A stretch of 64,000 nucleotides of DNA from Drosophila persimilis (GCF_003286085.1 NW_020825288.1:1550001-1614000); one strand, 5' to 3'; shown: positions 41,655 to 53,365, counted from the stretch's first letter. The notes: generated by a model from the sequence alone, not told the origin. Program-made: numbers and translations.

Positions 41655-44600
41655 TTTGTCTGTGCTTCTGTGTGTGTGTTTGAAAGAGTGCTTAACCTCT
41701 ACGTGAGAGAGAGAGACAGTGTTGTGTGTGGATATGCGGTGCCTTGCCTGCTGCTGGAGGGTAGGAGAAGTCAAAAGTTAGTTTTATCCACCTTTTCGGG
41801 CCATCACTCTGCTCCTTTTTCACAAACCTTGCGCTGTCCTCTCGTCAGAGCTCCTCTCCTCGGCTTTTTGGCCTTCTTGTTATAACTTTCTAGGCAGTCG
41901 CTTCAGCTTCAGGGCTTTATTGTTGCTAAAATAAAAAAGAGACGACATTTTGTGAGTATGAGTATCGGTTTGCAGTACCTCCAGTCCCCATGCTCTATTC
42001 CACACGCTCTTTGTCAATGCCGTTATAGCGGTAAATGAGCGACGCGACGTGACAGCCACAGGGCCAGCAACGAGCACTGACTCTCCAAAAAACGTACGAG
42101 TATGTCTCCAAAAACAAAGTGCAGCGTCAGTTCTTTTCAATTTTGTCTCTGATAAGAATTATTGCTCACAGAGTCCCACCAGCTGTGGAACCGGGTGGGG
42201 TGGGGTGGTGTGGGGTGCCACTGCTGGAATCGAAGTGAAATGAGACAATACAAAAGGCAGATAACACAATGCGAAGTGGGAAGAAGCTGCCGATGTGACA
42301 GTTAGATAAGAGCGCGCGGAAAGAGCGCCTAAGCTCCGCTCACGTCGACAAGCACACAAAAGTGGGAAAGGGAGAGAGAGAGCGCGCGAGCGCGAGAGCG
42401 AACACAACGCAAAGGCAACTCAACTACAGTTTCGCATATGTTAAAGCCAGATGCAAGGTGCAATAGTGTGGGGTGAACCATTTTGTGTTTGTAAATGGGG
42501 GAAAAACTTTTCAAAATCATAAATTGTGTTCCTTTTTGTACAGTTGATCTCCAAACAGGAAAAGTACCTCAGTCCAGCAATGTCTCACCTCATATTAATA
42601 CACTTTTGCAGGCTGCCACCCAATCTACGAATATGCAAAACAAAGTGCGAGATAAGGTCAGTCGCGAACCCGAACCTAGCACAAAAATAGAGTTTATTTT
42701 TCCGAAATGTGCGTCATGGACTCCTGATTGTATGTATGATTATTGTTACACGATGTGTCTAGCACCGATGTAATAGATTTCCTCGAAACGGACATGCATG
42801 TGTGGCTTTGACGCTTCTTGGGGCGAGGGGAAAACGACAATGCGATTCAAAGGGTTTGTAGGAAACACTAACTCACTGACGCAGTTGGACAGTGTATTTC
42901 CCCGCTTTAAAGACAGCCCATCATTCCAGTCCATGAATAAGCTAGAAGCATGCAAGAAAAAAGGAAATATGGCGGCTAGTTCTCGGGCCGAAGCTTTTGA
43001 TACCCTTTCGTACCGATCTTTAATTGGCGGTGCAGCAAAAAATAGGGCTTTTTGTTCATAAAAACGACCAATCATGGGTATATACAGAACACATTGAATA
43101 TGCTCTATGGGGACGGATATGCTTCTTTCGTTAGCATCATTATACTCTCGGCAAGGGTATACAAGAGTATAACAAAGCCAACCGACAAAAAAAAACACAA
43201 AAAACAAAGATACATAGATAAAAGATTTGTACGTCTGTATGAGAAGAGAGTGGTAGGAGACAGAAAACCAAGTGACAAAGGGGAGAAGAAGAAATCAAAT
43301 AGAGGCTGTTAAAAAGTGCCTTTTAGATGACACTTTCCGAAGGTGAAAAAACAAACACAAAAACAAAAACAAACAGACATGAAATGAAGTTGCGGAAGAG
43401 TAAGCACAGAAAGAAACAGACGAGTTTTCACCGGAATATGCATAGTAAGTGACAAAAATTAAATTTAATTGTTGTTTTTTCTAGATGTGCTTTTTGGGCG
43501 CCATTATGATTGCACTCTTACACACACACACACATGTACGTGCCTTTTCTCGCACCTCTCTTTGCAGTCGCTTTCTTTGACCACTCACGCATCGCACTCT
43601 CTCTCCCGCTCTGACCTACGCCGCAGAGTTGGGGGGCCGCCGCCACCAGTCAATTCTAACCTCAAAAACTGGTCTATGCACAGGTATGCTGTTGTTGTTT
43701 TCGTTGGCTTTCTTTTAGCTTTTTTCTTTGATTTATTTAACACTTTTCTGGCTGCGTGTCCCTCTCTCTCTCTATCTCTCACCCTCCCACTCACACAGTT
43801 GGCTTCTCGTTTACCGAAAGTACCGTTTGACAGTGCGTTTAATACGAGTTCTATTTTCTGAGCCCGACAGCCAGGCGAGTAAGCGAGATAGCCGCAATGT
43901 CTATGCACGGGTAGGTGTTTGTGTTTTCTGTCTGCATGGGTGGAGGCGGGAGCGAGTGTAAGTTTGCGTGACATAGACCCGAACAACAGGAAAAAACAGC
44001 TGATCGAATGTTTTATTTTTGGAATGTGCAATATGGAAGAGAATTTTCTTTCTCGATATGTTTTCCACAAACGGCTTAGACAAACAAATACGGTTTGCTT
44101 GGCCCGCTCGTATTTCGGATATTTTTAGAGAGTTCTTCAGAGAACAGTAAAAGGGCCATCAACAATCCCTCTGTAAAGTTTGTACAGGGTAACAATTGGT
44201 CGTATGCTCTCTTTGGCAAAAACAGCTGCACGTTGCGTTGGCGGGTGCCGAAAAAGCTTCCGCCTGCACACCAACACAGTACCCCAAGAACAAAGAGGAA
44301 TCAGAGAGGCAAAAGCAGAGCCGCAGGCAGGGGGAACAGAACAGTTGTTTAAACAGAAAGACAGCGGGGCGCCATAAAAAACGCAAAAACAATTGCAATG
44401 CATTGCTTACAAAAACATTTTTCTATGTTTTTTTTAGTAATTCATTTTATGAGTCGCTGACGTCGGCGTCGCAGTCAATGGCCTCGCGGCCGATGGTGAA
44501 GCTCGAGGACGAGCCGCACAACTAACGGCAAAACAAATGCACTGACACAAAACGAAACGACTATGATAAGGAGGGAGAGAAGTGTGGCAGGGGCTATTGG

Positions 44601-45505
44601 CGCCTACCTTGGCTATCCCGTTCGTCCCGCTGCTACTTGCACTTGCACTTCCACTGCTGCTGCTGCGTCGCTGCTGCTGCCTCCTCTGCTGGCGTTAGTG
44701 TGTGCTGCACTCTCTGCTTCTTCTTCTCTTTCTTCCTTACTTTCGCTCAATTCGACTGAAAACATAGAATTTTTTTCAAATCGTTTAATTGGATTGATTC
44801 ACAGTTTTCTTTGTTTTTTTTTTCACAAGACTTGTTTTTGGACTGGCGCCCCGCGCTTCACCTCATCCGCAGAGGCACACTCATGCACAGGCACACAAAC
44901 ACACTCACATTTTTTGGGCCACACGCAAGCGCAACATATTTACGCAATGGTATTAACAATTATAATACATTTCTTCATTTGTTAAAGCCATTAAAATCAT
45001 ATGAGTAATGGTTAATCATTCGATGAACTAAATTTTTTGTATATTTCCTCTTTGTTTTCATGAGGGCGGTAGGGGCGGGATACACACGCACACGGAGGTG
45101 AAACACACACAACCAACGCAAAAGGAAAGACACAATTTAAGTGCATTAAACGGTTAAGAAAATAATGTCGAAAACGGAGTTGCGGCGACGACAATGACGA
45201 AAAAACCTAAAACTTATGTGAGAGTCGTTTGCCCTGGCACACACATACGGCAGCTCATTCCCCGAACAGGGGTTGTCTCGCTTCCACCTATGGTGTTTTT
45301 ACTGGGAGCACGTTGCTCTAGTCTGACTGTTTCAGCATTTTCACACCAATACACTGGCATACACAAACACAACCACGAGCCATACGACACACAAAAGTAG
45401 CCTGCTGCTGGCCGAGAAATCTCTTATGGGGCCCCTTTTCTCACGCGCATTTTACACTGCGTTTTAGGTTGCACTTAATGTTGGCAATTAGGTTGACGAA
45501 AACTT
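41655..45505 (-). other. Probable dco 5' UTR and leader intron
   Basis: If the donor at about 45506 belongs to dco, this whole stretch is its leader intron plus the short leader before the ATG. It holds GA/CT and CA microsatellites, no strong minus-strand ORF, and two coding-like plus-strand exons at 43627-44525. A stretch ending GGCAAGGGTATACAAGAGTATAAC (only its second half, near 43150, is distinctive) resembles intergenic repeat debris. Confidence 0.4.
43627..44525 (+). CDS. Unassigned 3'-terminal coding exon pair (candidate gene)
   Basis: Not recognised. Exon a is 43627-43683, with acceptor CTACGCCGCAG and donor GTATGC; exon b is 44438-44525, with a long T tract and TTTAG acceptor. Exon a ends with two bases of a codon and exon b supplies the third, so they join in frame to give VGGPPPPVNSNLKNWSMHS followed by NSFYESLTSASQSM and ASRPMVKLEDEPHN, then a stop. 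Exon b is GC-rich with coding-like third positions, unlike its surroundings. VKLE fits a SUMO-acceptor consensus. I could not find a convincing upstream exon, so this is partial. It may be a small gene inside the dco leader intron, a relic, or chance. Confidence 0.35.
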
Positions 45506-45620
45506 ACGTTTTGCAGCAGAAGCGCGCTTTTCTTTTACAATTTGCTTAACAATTTGTCGATTTTACATTTATACGCCATCTTGATTTTCGATACCGATAA
45601 AAACCCGAAATTAGCCCTCT
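45506..45620 (-). promoter_or_regulatory. Candidate dco leader exon and promoter
   Basis: On the minus strand, GCTGCAAAAC is followed by a strong donor GTAAGTTTT (exon end at 45508), and just upstream are CGATA-type words and a TATAAATG. This would make a non-coding first exon roughly 3.8 kb before the dco coding exon. Inferred from the splice signal only. Confidence 0.4.
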
Positions 45621-45857
45621 TAAGCCCCTCTATTTATACAGGGGAACAAATTGAGGTAAATGGCGGCAAATATTGCTGATTGTAAATTCTTCTTTAGGTC
45701 CATGGCATCTCGCCTCTGAACTTGAAAGAAAACACGATATCTTTCACCTGGACTGCACTAAAATGATTAAATTTTCATTCCATTCGGTGGAATATTAAAA
45801 TACCTCCTTGGTCTACAACGGGTTAATCGTTTGCCGTCATGGATTGGAAACCATATT

Positions 45858-46025
45858 CCTCGATTTTGATATTCCCTGGAATATTACTAGCTAGATAGAA
45901 CCCTTAGCTCTGCCTACATATTTTTCTCCGATCAATGAATCAATTTTCTACTTGACTGGCTTGTGTTAAATACTCGCTTTCATTAGATTGTGTATAAAAA
46001 AGGCTTTAGCGAAAAGGGTCAAACA
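45858..46025 (+). repeat. Dispersed repeat family, copy 3
   Basis: Diverged copy: ATTTTGATATTCCCTGG, TACTAGCTAGATAGAAC, ATCAATGAATCAATTTTCTAC, then a GTGTATAAAAAAGGCTTTAG tail. Confidence 0.65.
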
Positions 46026-46048
46026 AATAAAACGTAAGTGAGAAACCA

Positions 46049-46330
46049 TTCCTATTGCTCAATTTTGATATTCCGTTGAATAATGCTGACTAACCAAAAC
46101 CTTCAGCTCTTCCCACATAGTTTCATCCTGTTTATTAATGAATTTTCTACAAGATAAAGTACTTTTAAATAATCCCATTTGTTGTATTTTGACTAAAACA
46201 GAAAAGTTCAACAAAAAACCAGTCGCAATGCGACTGGTATTTGAAGACTTGTTGCTTATCAACCGGAGTATGGGCATTTTTATACCCTACTTAGTCAACA
46301 TGAAGATACTCTTTTCCAAACTATTTTTAA
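46049..46330 (+). repeat. Dispersed repeat family, copy 4 (left flank of LRP fragment)
   Basis: Begins ATTCCTATTGCTCAATTTTG and runs through AAAGTTCAACAAAAAACCAG to a TATACCCTACTTAGTCAAC segment. It abuts the LRP-like pseudogene. Confidence 0.65.
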
Positions 46331-46349
46331 AACGTACGTAATTTATAGA

Positions 46350-47800
46350 GATCTATTCTTGGGCTTGGTTGAGTTGATACAATTTGATCTGCTTGGCCGT
46401 TATGCAAAGCTGTGGGAAGGGCGAGTAGAATATTGTTAGTTTAAGAATTTGGGCAGATATCGTGTCTTTCCACTCACCTGGTTGATGGGACACTGAAACT
46501 CTCAGGTCGCTTGCAGCAGTCGGCCTCATCGTGGACATTGTCACAGTTGTCACTGGTGGTACCATCGCAGATCAGAGTCTTGTCTCTGCCCTCGGTTGAC
46601 TGTCAGCTGAACTGATCCGCCGGGCAGTCCTTTCGTCACAGCGCCAGAAGGCGGATATACAGTCGTTCTTTATGTCACTACTCCCGCCACTTAAAATTTT
46701 CTGGCCGGATACACGCCGTAGTTATCCTTGCCCTCCAGTAGCATCAGAGCATCAGAATCTGGCACGAGCATACGTCGTGAATACTGCGTGTCATACCCCG
46801 CTGGCCATGCAGATGTGGAAACACTTTGTGCGACTGTGCAGACAGGTGTGATTGCGCTCCTCTCCAGTCCGGTCTTATCGTCCGACACAAATCTCCCGAA
46901 GGCAGAGACCTGCGAGATGTGCATGGAAGCACGGATTTTTCTGTAAAGGGGGAACAGGAGATTACAAGTGTGCAAAGGTGTCCAATATTGGTTGCTTACT
47001 AACATCGATACGCATGGGATATCGGACTGTTGGTCTAAGGCCAGAGTCGTGACTTCTTCCAGGTCCACATGCTCATTGCCATCGACTCGGGCCCGAATGA
47101 TGGCCTGATGGCTGCTGACATCTGTCCAGAAAAGCAGACGCTTCGAGGCTTCGGCGAGTTCGCCCAGGAAGCTATAAGAGGCAACGTTTTAGAACACAGC
47201 TGAATAGGGAGAGAGAGCTCCACCTGGGCACGGATAATCTTGCCGGACACCGGCAGCAGCTAATTCGGGCAGTCTGTCGTAGCTGGGAGGGATGCAGGCC
47301 ACGTCCTTAGCGAGGCTGCGGCTCTGGCCAGTCTTGATCAAAGTCCCCGGTGCTCCAGTCGCTCCAGTACACGTAGTCCTGATACAGGGAAACCGCGTGG
47401 CGCTGCTTATGGAGTCCGAGGCGACTCTGTTCAAGTACATGCACCCGCGACGCGTCTCGAGGACGAGGGAACACGGCTTCTCCACCCCCCTTCCACAAAG
47501 CACGACGGCTGCCATCCACGCGGGTGATCTCGATGAGATGAGCCTCCGCATCGGACCGACGCGAGAACATGCCCCATTCCACACGTTTTTCCATCGCACC
47601 AGACGCCAGAATCTTGAAGAACCCGGTGTCCAGATGCCGTCCAGGGTCTGTTCTTTTTCCTCCTTTTTCAATTGTTTTCCTATGAAATTCGTCTTCTGGT
47701 GGCTGAGGCAGGGAGTAGTGGGCCACAACTGCGCCAAAGGGCGCCGCTGGTCGTTTCGGCATCGCTGCAGACTCTGTGGCTCGACTTTAACTGTAAATGC
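46350..47800 (-). pseudogene. LDL-receptor-related (LRP, possibly LRP5/6/arrow-like) pseudogene fragment
   Basis: Reading on the minus strand, in changing frames, gives recognisable LRP pieces in the correct order: a propeller repeat (EITRVDGSRR), YQDYVYWSDWSTG, a second propeller (RLLFWTDVSSHQAIIRARVDG), an EGF-like piece, and an LDL-receptor class A repeat (ICDGTTSDNCDNVHDEADC, then PINQLC). Frameshifts separate the pieces and no single frame spans them. At least three short introns remain, with GTGAGT to CCCACAG near 46400-46480 the clearest, so it is a DNA-level copy and not a retrocopy. The middle-to-end of a larger gene is represented. The exact parent among fly LRPs is uncertain. Confidence 0.75.
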
Positions 47801-47945
47801 GAAGAAGGTGGAAAGCACGGAATAGCCGAGGAACTGCGGTTGTTTTTGGGAGTGCCCTCTGACAGGATTTACTGTTATTCGAAGCCACTGTAGGCAGACG
47901 CACAAGGCACTTTTGCTCATACAACAGTAGCATAAACAAACGAGT

Positions 47946-48130
47946 ATCGTTCCAATTGCTCAATTTCTTTATTCCGTTGAATATTACTGGCTCGATAGAA
48001 CATTTAGCCATGCCCACATAATTTTATCCGAATAATTAAACTATTCTCAACATGACTGGCTTATTTTAAACACTTGTTTTTATTGCATTTTGCGTAAAAA
48101 GCGGTTTTAGCGAAACAAGTCAAACAAAAA
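47946..48130 (+). repeat. Dispersed repeat family, copy 5 (right flank of LRP fragment)
   Basis: TTCCGTTGAATATTACTGG, CATTTAGCCATGCCCACATA and GACTGGCTTATTTTAAACAC match copy 3. It has the same orientation as the other copies. Confidence 0.7.
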
Positions 48131-48177
48131 GCAAGTAGCAAAATAGGTTAATCAAAACAAACGAAAAGGGAAATTCG

Positions 48178-48680
48178 TTCATATTGCTCAATTTTGATAT
48201 TCCATTGAATAATGCTGGCAAACTAAATCTTTCAGCAATGCCCACATAATTTTATCCCATTGATGAATAAATTTTCTACACGATTGGATAGTTTTTAATC
48301 CCTGCTTTTATTGGATTTTGTGTAAAAAGAGGTTTGAACGGAAAAGTTCGACAAAAAAAGAGTCACTGTGATGCGTTTAGGCCTTGGAATACCCTATTTT
48401 GTTAATTTTATATGAAGATGAAACGTGATTTATAAAGAAATTTTCTCAAATTGATATTCCTTAGAAATATTCATGTACATTATTAGTATCCTGTGTATAT
48501 TTATGTCGATCCTGATACCTACGGAGCCTTGGAAGACAAACATATTCACAATTCTATAACATCCATTTCCCCCAGGGTATTTGTGCATGGAATTAGCAAC
48601 ATTTGTGCATGGAATGGGACTCATTGTTGCAATGGCGAAACTGCGGCGAATCGGGTATTGCCTATATTTCAAGCTATATA
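48178..48680 (+). repeat. Dispersed repeat family, copy 6 (long)
   Basis: The best match to copy 1, including GATGAATAAATTTTCTACAC, TTGGATAGTTTTTAATCC, ATACCCTATTTTGTTAAT, CGATCCTGATACCTA and the ACATCCATTTCCCCCAGGGT segment, ending in TGTGCATGGAATGGGACTCA. Confidence 0.72.
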
Positions 48681-48799
48681 GATTTGCCCACTTGGCTTTA
48701 TCCCATAGATAAATGCATTTTCTACAAGATTGCTTCTTTTAATTACCTTTATGTATGTTATTTTGACCAAAAAACGGTTTTCAAGTAAATGTTGCCGCA

Positions 48800-49035
48800 A
48801 CTTTTGTGTATGGAATGCGCAACATTTGTGTATGGAATGAGACTCATTGTTGCTAAAGCGAACTGCGGCGAATTAAAATTTTCTCATATTCTTTGTTCCG
48901 TTGAATAATACTATCTATATAGAACATTTAGCCATGCCCACTCAATTTTGTACGATTGATGAATCAATTCTATACATGATTGGCCTATTCGAAATACTTG
49001 CATTTATTGGATTTCTATATAAAATTGAAAATTAA
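48800..49035 (+). repeat. Dispersed repeat family, copy 7
   Basis: Starts with the TGTGTATGGAATGAGACTCA segment that ends copy 6, and then has a second body copy (TTCCGTTGAATAATACTATC, TTTAGCCATGCCCACTCAAT). Confidence 0.65.
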
Positions 49036-49150
49036 ATTAATAGATTGAAGAAAATGGACAATGGCCACCACAATCGATAGTTGCAACGATAATTTTTAAT
49101 TTTTTGTTACAATAGCTATCGCGTAGAAAACTTTCGTTTCATGTAACGAC

Positions 49151-49164
49151 TAACAGATGGCGCT
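49151..49164. promoter_or_regulatory. CTCF-like site
   Basis: TAACAGATGGCGCT fits the core AGRTGGCGC of Drosophila CTCF. It lies between the repeat-rich block and the DNA upstream of Sox100B. Sequence match only. Confidence 0.35.
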
Positions 49165-51183
49165 GACTAGCGACGTGTAGAGTTCATGTAAGATGCATGT
49201 CGACTCTTCTCTGTATCTCAAGTAAATACATAGATACCCAATCTATATATACATTCATTCCTGATCAGAATCAGTCTCTATAGCCATATCCGTCTGCTTG
49301 TCCATCCATCTATTTCTCCCGATGAGTGCCTAGATCTCAGAGACCGCAAACGCTAGAGCAACCAAATTCGGTATCCAGTCTCCTGCCGCCCCTCCCACAC
49401 CAAGAAAAAGAAGCCTTCTCAAATGTAATATTTTCCCATCAATTCCCCGAAAAAAGGGGTTGCAGATGCCAATTTGAAAATTCCCGAGCTACAGCAGTAA
49501 CCAAATACCTGCGCCAGCGAGTGCCGGAATGCTTTTTTATTGCCTGTCGTTTCCATAAAGCGGAACACGTGTGAATTCCATTAGACTGTTGCGCCCCCCT
49601 AGCTCCGCTAACCCTAACCGCCCCTCATCATGCCAACCCACGAATGTGAAACCCACCCAAGAAAATGTGACATAAAAAATGGGGAAAGCAAAAGCAACGG
49701 GTAAAAGGAGATACAGATACACATCCATCCATATGGGAGGTGGTTCTGGTGCTTCTGGAATTGATTGGGGTAGATAAGCAATCTTTCAAAATTGATAAAC
49801 CATTTTCGTTGGTGTGGAGGGAAAATAGAGTTCAGAATTGAGTTTGCTAAAAAATCAGACTTCTTGGAGGTAAAACAAAGCAAATATCTATCGAAAATCT
49901 GTTCTATGGATATACTTTTATTGTTAATTGCATTTAAGATCGCCTAGAAGCCACGCCTCAACTCTGATTGGTTGAGAAATGGAATGAAAAACAAAACAAA
50001 TCCACGAAGCAGCGGAACAAAAACAGTAACTCTCACACGCACACACACATTCGCATGCAAAGATCGTGGGCGAATGGAAAACCGTCGTCGGCACGAACCT
50101 GAAACCGAACGGCAATTAAGGTGTGAATTGATAAAACAAAGCGGGAGAGAGTCCGAGAGAGAGAGAGAGAGAGAGACCGCGCGTGTGTCTTCTCAAATGG
50201 TCTCAGGCAGAGCGGGATGGCTGCAAGTGGGCTGCACTATGAGAAAAACTTATGAATATGACTATAAAAATGATCTAAAATTATGAGTAAAATATATTTA
50301 AAAGATGATTGCACTGTACACTGATTGAAAATTAATTGAATGGCATAAATATTTAAAACTAAGTAAAAATATTACTATTTCAGTCCTTTTTGCTTTGTGT
50401 GTAGCTTTAAACACCAGCAATAATTTCTCTCAGTATTTTTATATTGCTTTTGCATATTTCCCCACTCTTCCTCCTTCTTTTTCGTTTCCTTTTGTTGTTT
50501 ATAAAATATTTCCGCAACACAAACACATGTCGCACGGCTGCTGTCTTCCACATACTTCCTCTTCTTCTCCGCCTTCTTTTTAACCCACTCCCCCCCCACC
50601 CCACACCGCTTCTTCATCTAACGGAACAGCCTACGAATGCGCCATTTGGTTTCGTTTAGCGCTGTCTCTGCTGCTGCTGCTGCTTGCTGCGCTTTCCTCT
50701 GCCGGCGTCGCTGCCGCTGCCCCTGTCGGCGGCTTAGATCAAATAATGCGATTTCATGCCATGTCGCAAATTGTCAAGCATCCGCTGCTGCTGCCCCTAC
50801 TCCACCCGCCACACTCATCGGGGGATGCATTTGCTCCAATTTGATTATGAAATCCCTCAAAAAACTAAAAATATTTCCTTTGAATATGTATGTATTTTTT
50901 AATTAATTTAAAATATTTTTTGCACACTTTTTTCAGCTCCCGCTCTCAACATTTTTCGTTTATCAACAAGTGGATTTTCGCGTTTGAAGTGTGCCGCAAG
51001 CAGGGAGTGGGCTCGAAAGAGTGCGGGGGGGGAGCGAGGGAATTTTTAGAGGCTGGAAACATTAAATTTTTCTAGACGCGAATCAATTTTCCAGTTGCTC
51101 TGCAGTTCACCGAACTGAGAGGTCGACGTCGACGTCGCCGTTGACGTAGCACTGACGAAGACTTCGTATTCGTAGGATATACT
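49165..51183. other. Intergenic DNA upstream of Sox100B
   Basis: No supportable gene. It contains a GA run at 50150-50174 and pyrimidine-rich stretches. A short GTC/GAC palindromic stretch (GTCGACGTCGACGTC near 51122) adjoins the inverted-repeat element. Confidence 0.5.
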
Positions 51184-51536
51184 TAGAGATGGGCATCCAA
51201 TTCGTGACTTATCTATGACCCCTATATTTATTTATTTATTGTTCCAATCAAAAGCATTGCGAATACACAAAGATACAAAAATTCCCTTTGTGAAAGAAGA
51301 AACACGAACCAGCCTTAAATCTAACAGACCATGGTCTCTTGCAGACCTAAAAGAGTACACACTCTGAATCTCCCGGATAACCAAACTGCAACCTAACATA
51401 CAAAATTAAGTAAAATATCTTAAGAAAGATTGTAAATAAAGAAATATTCAGATATTTATGATCGAAGACCATCTGCAAGATCTGTAGCTTCGTGTTCGTG
51501 TTCGTGCATTGAGATCACGCCGAGTGCCCATCTCTA
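51184..51536. mobile_element. Small terminal-inverted-repeat element (MITE candidate)
   Basis: A 12-base perfect inverted repeat (TAGAGATGGGCA at 51184-51195 and its complement at 51525-51536) bounds 353 bases. Pairing continues imperfectly inward (CGTGA on both ends). There is no internal ORF. Target-site duplications are not obvious. The structure suits a non-autonomous DNA transposon, class unknown. Confidence 0.55.
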
Positions 51537-53250
51537 GCTCAAGCCGATGTTTTGTTTTTTATTGAGTACTATATAATTTTCATTTTGATGTCTTTTATGA
51601 CACTTCCAAAAACGTGCGCTGCTTTGACTTCAGTTTTTGATTTCGTTTTGGTTTCCTTTCCTGATATTATATTCCTTTGGCTCTTAATAATTTCGGCTGT
51701 TAATCCCTGGTTGAGGGGGGACAGAGAGGGGCAGAGAGTATCTGAAATGGTCTAGGTATTTATGATTCCGTTTATGCATTTTTCTGTTTTATTGTTTAAT
51801 TTTTTGTTACTTCGATTTGTTTCGATCTGCTCTTCGCATCGAAGCCGGCGGCGTTTGAAAAAAGTTAATTGAGTTGTAAAAATTATAAAGTTGTAAAACC
51901 CCCCCAATCTGCCGGGTAAAAGTTATTCGATAGATGCAGATACAGATACAGATATACTATAACTTCCAGTTGAAACCAGCTGGTAAACAAAAGCGTAACA
52001 AAAATACACTTCTTCGGGGTTTTACGATCGTGAAATGAATAGGCCTCTCGTCTCTCCTTTCTTTTCAAGGGGAGGGGTGTGTGGCAGGTCTTTCGAATAA
52101 CGAAAAACCGGAGCAAAGTGGTTGCCATTGGATCCGGGCAGATCACCTGATCCGATCATCCATTAAGTATTATTTTCAAAAACTTATTTTGACGGAGCAC
52201 TAATTTTTCAACCGTATTCCAAGCCAAATCTGATTACAGGCTCCAGTTTTGATTAATTTAAGACATTTGTTATAAGAAATTCATAAGTTTTAATGGTCTA
52301 AGTTCTCACGGGATCAGCTTTTTTCCTTAGGTCTGGTTAAGCCTGGTCCTTTAGTCATTTAGTCCTTTGTAAACAATTTAAACAGAATTAAACTAAAATT
52401 AATTAAAGTGAAGGAAACATTGCTTGCCCAAACGATCCTCAATTTAGAGTAATATTTAAGAAATACTTTCCCTAATTCAGATAAAAATACACCTGCTATA
52501 AAGCCTTATCAAAATATATAAGGGATCCACAAAAGTAACCCCTGGGAACCCATCGATCTTCTGATCGATCGAGCCCCCTACCGCCGTCAATTATTAAGAT
52601 ATTCCATTCACTTGTGCTTACCCTTAAATCCTCAATGATCTTATCGGCTCCTCATTAACGTTAGTTATGCCCTCAACCCTTAAGCCCCATTCAGACACCG
52701 AATCACCACCTCCCCCGACAAATACAGCTGCAACAAGTGGCAGGTCTCTAACGATTCCGAGAGTCCCAGTCGCAGAGCGCTGTCCACCCCCGACCCGACC
52801 CGATCCGAACCGATGTCGAGGTGTCATAAATCCACATGTGGCTGTAAAGTGTTACTAATTTCTGTTTCTGTTTCCATTTCGATTTATGTTCATGTATCTC
52901 TCAGCTCTTCGCTGTGCGACAGTCGCGTCAACCGATCCCCCGAGCGTCCCAGTTCCAACCCCATCCCCATCCCCACGATCTTCGATCCCGCTCGGGGGAC
53001 GGGGACGGGTCCGCCTAATTTCACATGAACATGTTAATGTTTACACGCGTACCGCGATTTTTATGTTCGCCCCCGCCGCGTATCGTCAGCGGCAGTCCAG
53101 TCCCTCCAACCTCCGACCTCCACCCTCCGCCCATTTAACGATCCAACCAACCAACCACCGTCTTTAGCTTATCTGAACGATCCGACGGCGTTTGCCGAGC
53201 TCGTCTTGGGGGCCGCCACTCGGGCCGAGCTCCAGCTCCGGACCCCAAAG
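51537..53250. other. Sox100B upstream region
   Basis: No supportable gene. The last 500 bases are GC-richer, and a TCAGTCGCAGTTTG initiator-like stretch near 53251 may mark the start of Sox100B transcription. Confidence 0.4.
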
Positions 53251-53334
53251 ATCAGTCGCAGTTTGCTCGTCAGCCGCGTCGTGTCTCGTACTGGCACTGT
53301 ATCGTATCGTCTCGTCTCAAGATCTGTGTGGGTG

Positions 53335-53364
<30 letters not shown>
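53335..53364 (+). repeat. A30 homopolymer in the probable Sox100B leader
   Basis: Thirty consecutive A residues about 120 bases upstream of the Sox100B ATG. The length may be inexact, as homopolymers are prone to sequencing error. Confidence 0.8.

Positions 53365-53365
<1 letters not shown>

Noticed and set aside
41655..41774. 40-residue N-terminal extension of dco in the same frame
   Set aside because: CK1 delta/epsilon proteins start at MELRV; the extension has no conservation that I know of and reads like leader sequence.
40641..41885. Two long plus-strand open frames (194 and 202 codons) across dco
   Set aside because: They mirror the kinase coding exon on the other strand and result from codon bias; the dco frame is clearly the real one.
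42495..42773. 92-codon plus-strand frame upstream of the unassigned exon pair
   Set aside because: Considered as a possible upstream exon, since an AT/GTATGA donor could match the phase, but its codon use is AT-rich and no motif is recognisable; left unlinked.
42746..43207. 153-codon minus-strand frame
   Set aside because: Compared mentally with transposase and THAP-type proteins with no convincing match; the start lies in a repeat-like poly(A)-rich stretch.
47292..47825. 177-codon plus-strand frame across the LRP fragment
   Set aside because: The recognisable LRP motifs are all on the minus strand; this frame is antisense with no domain.
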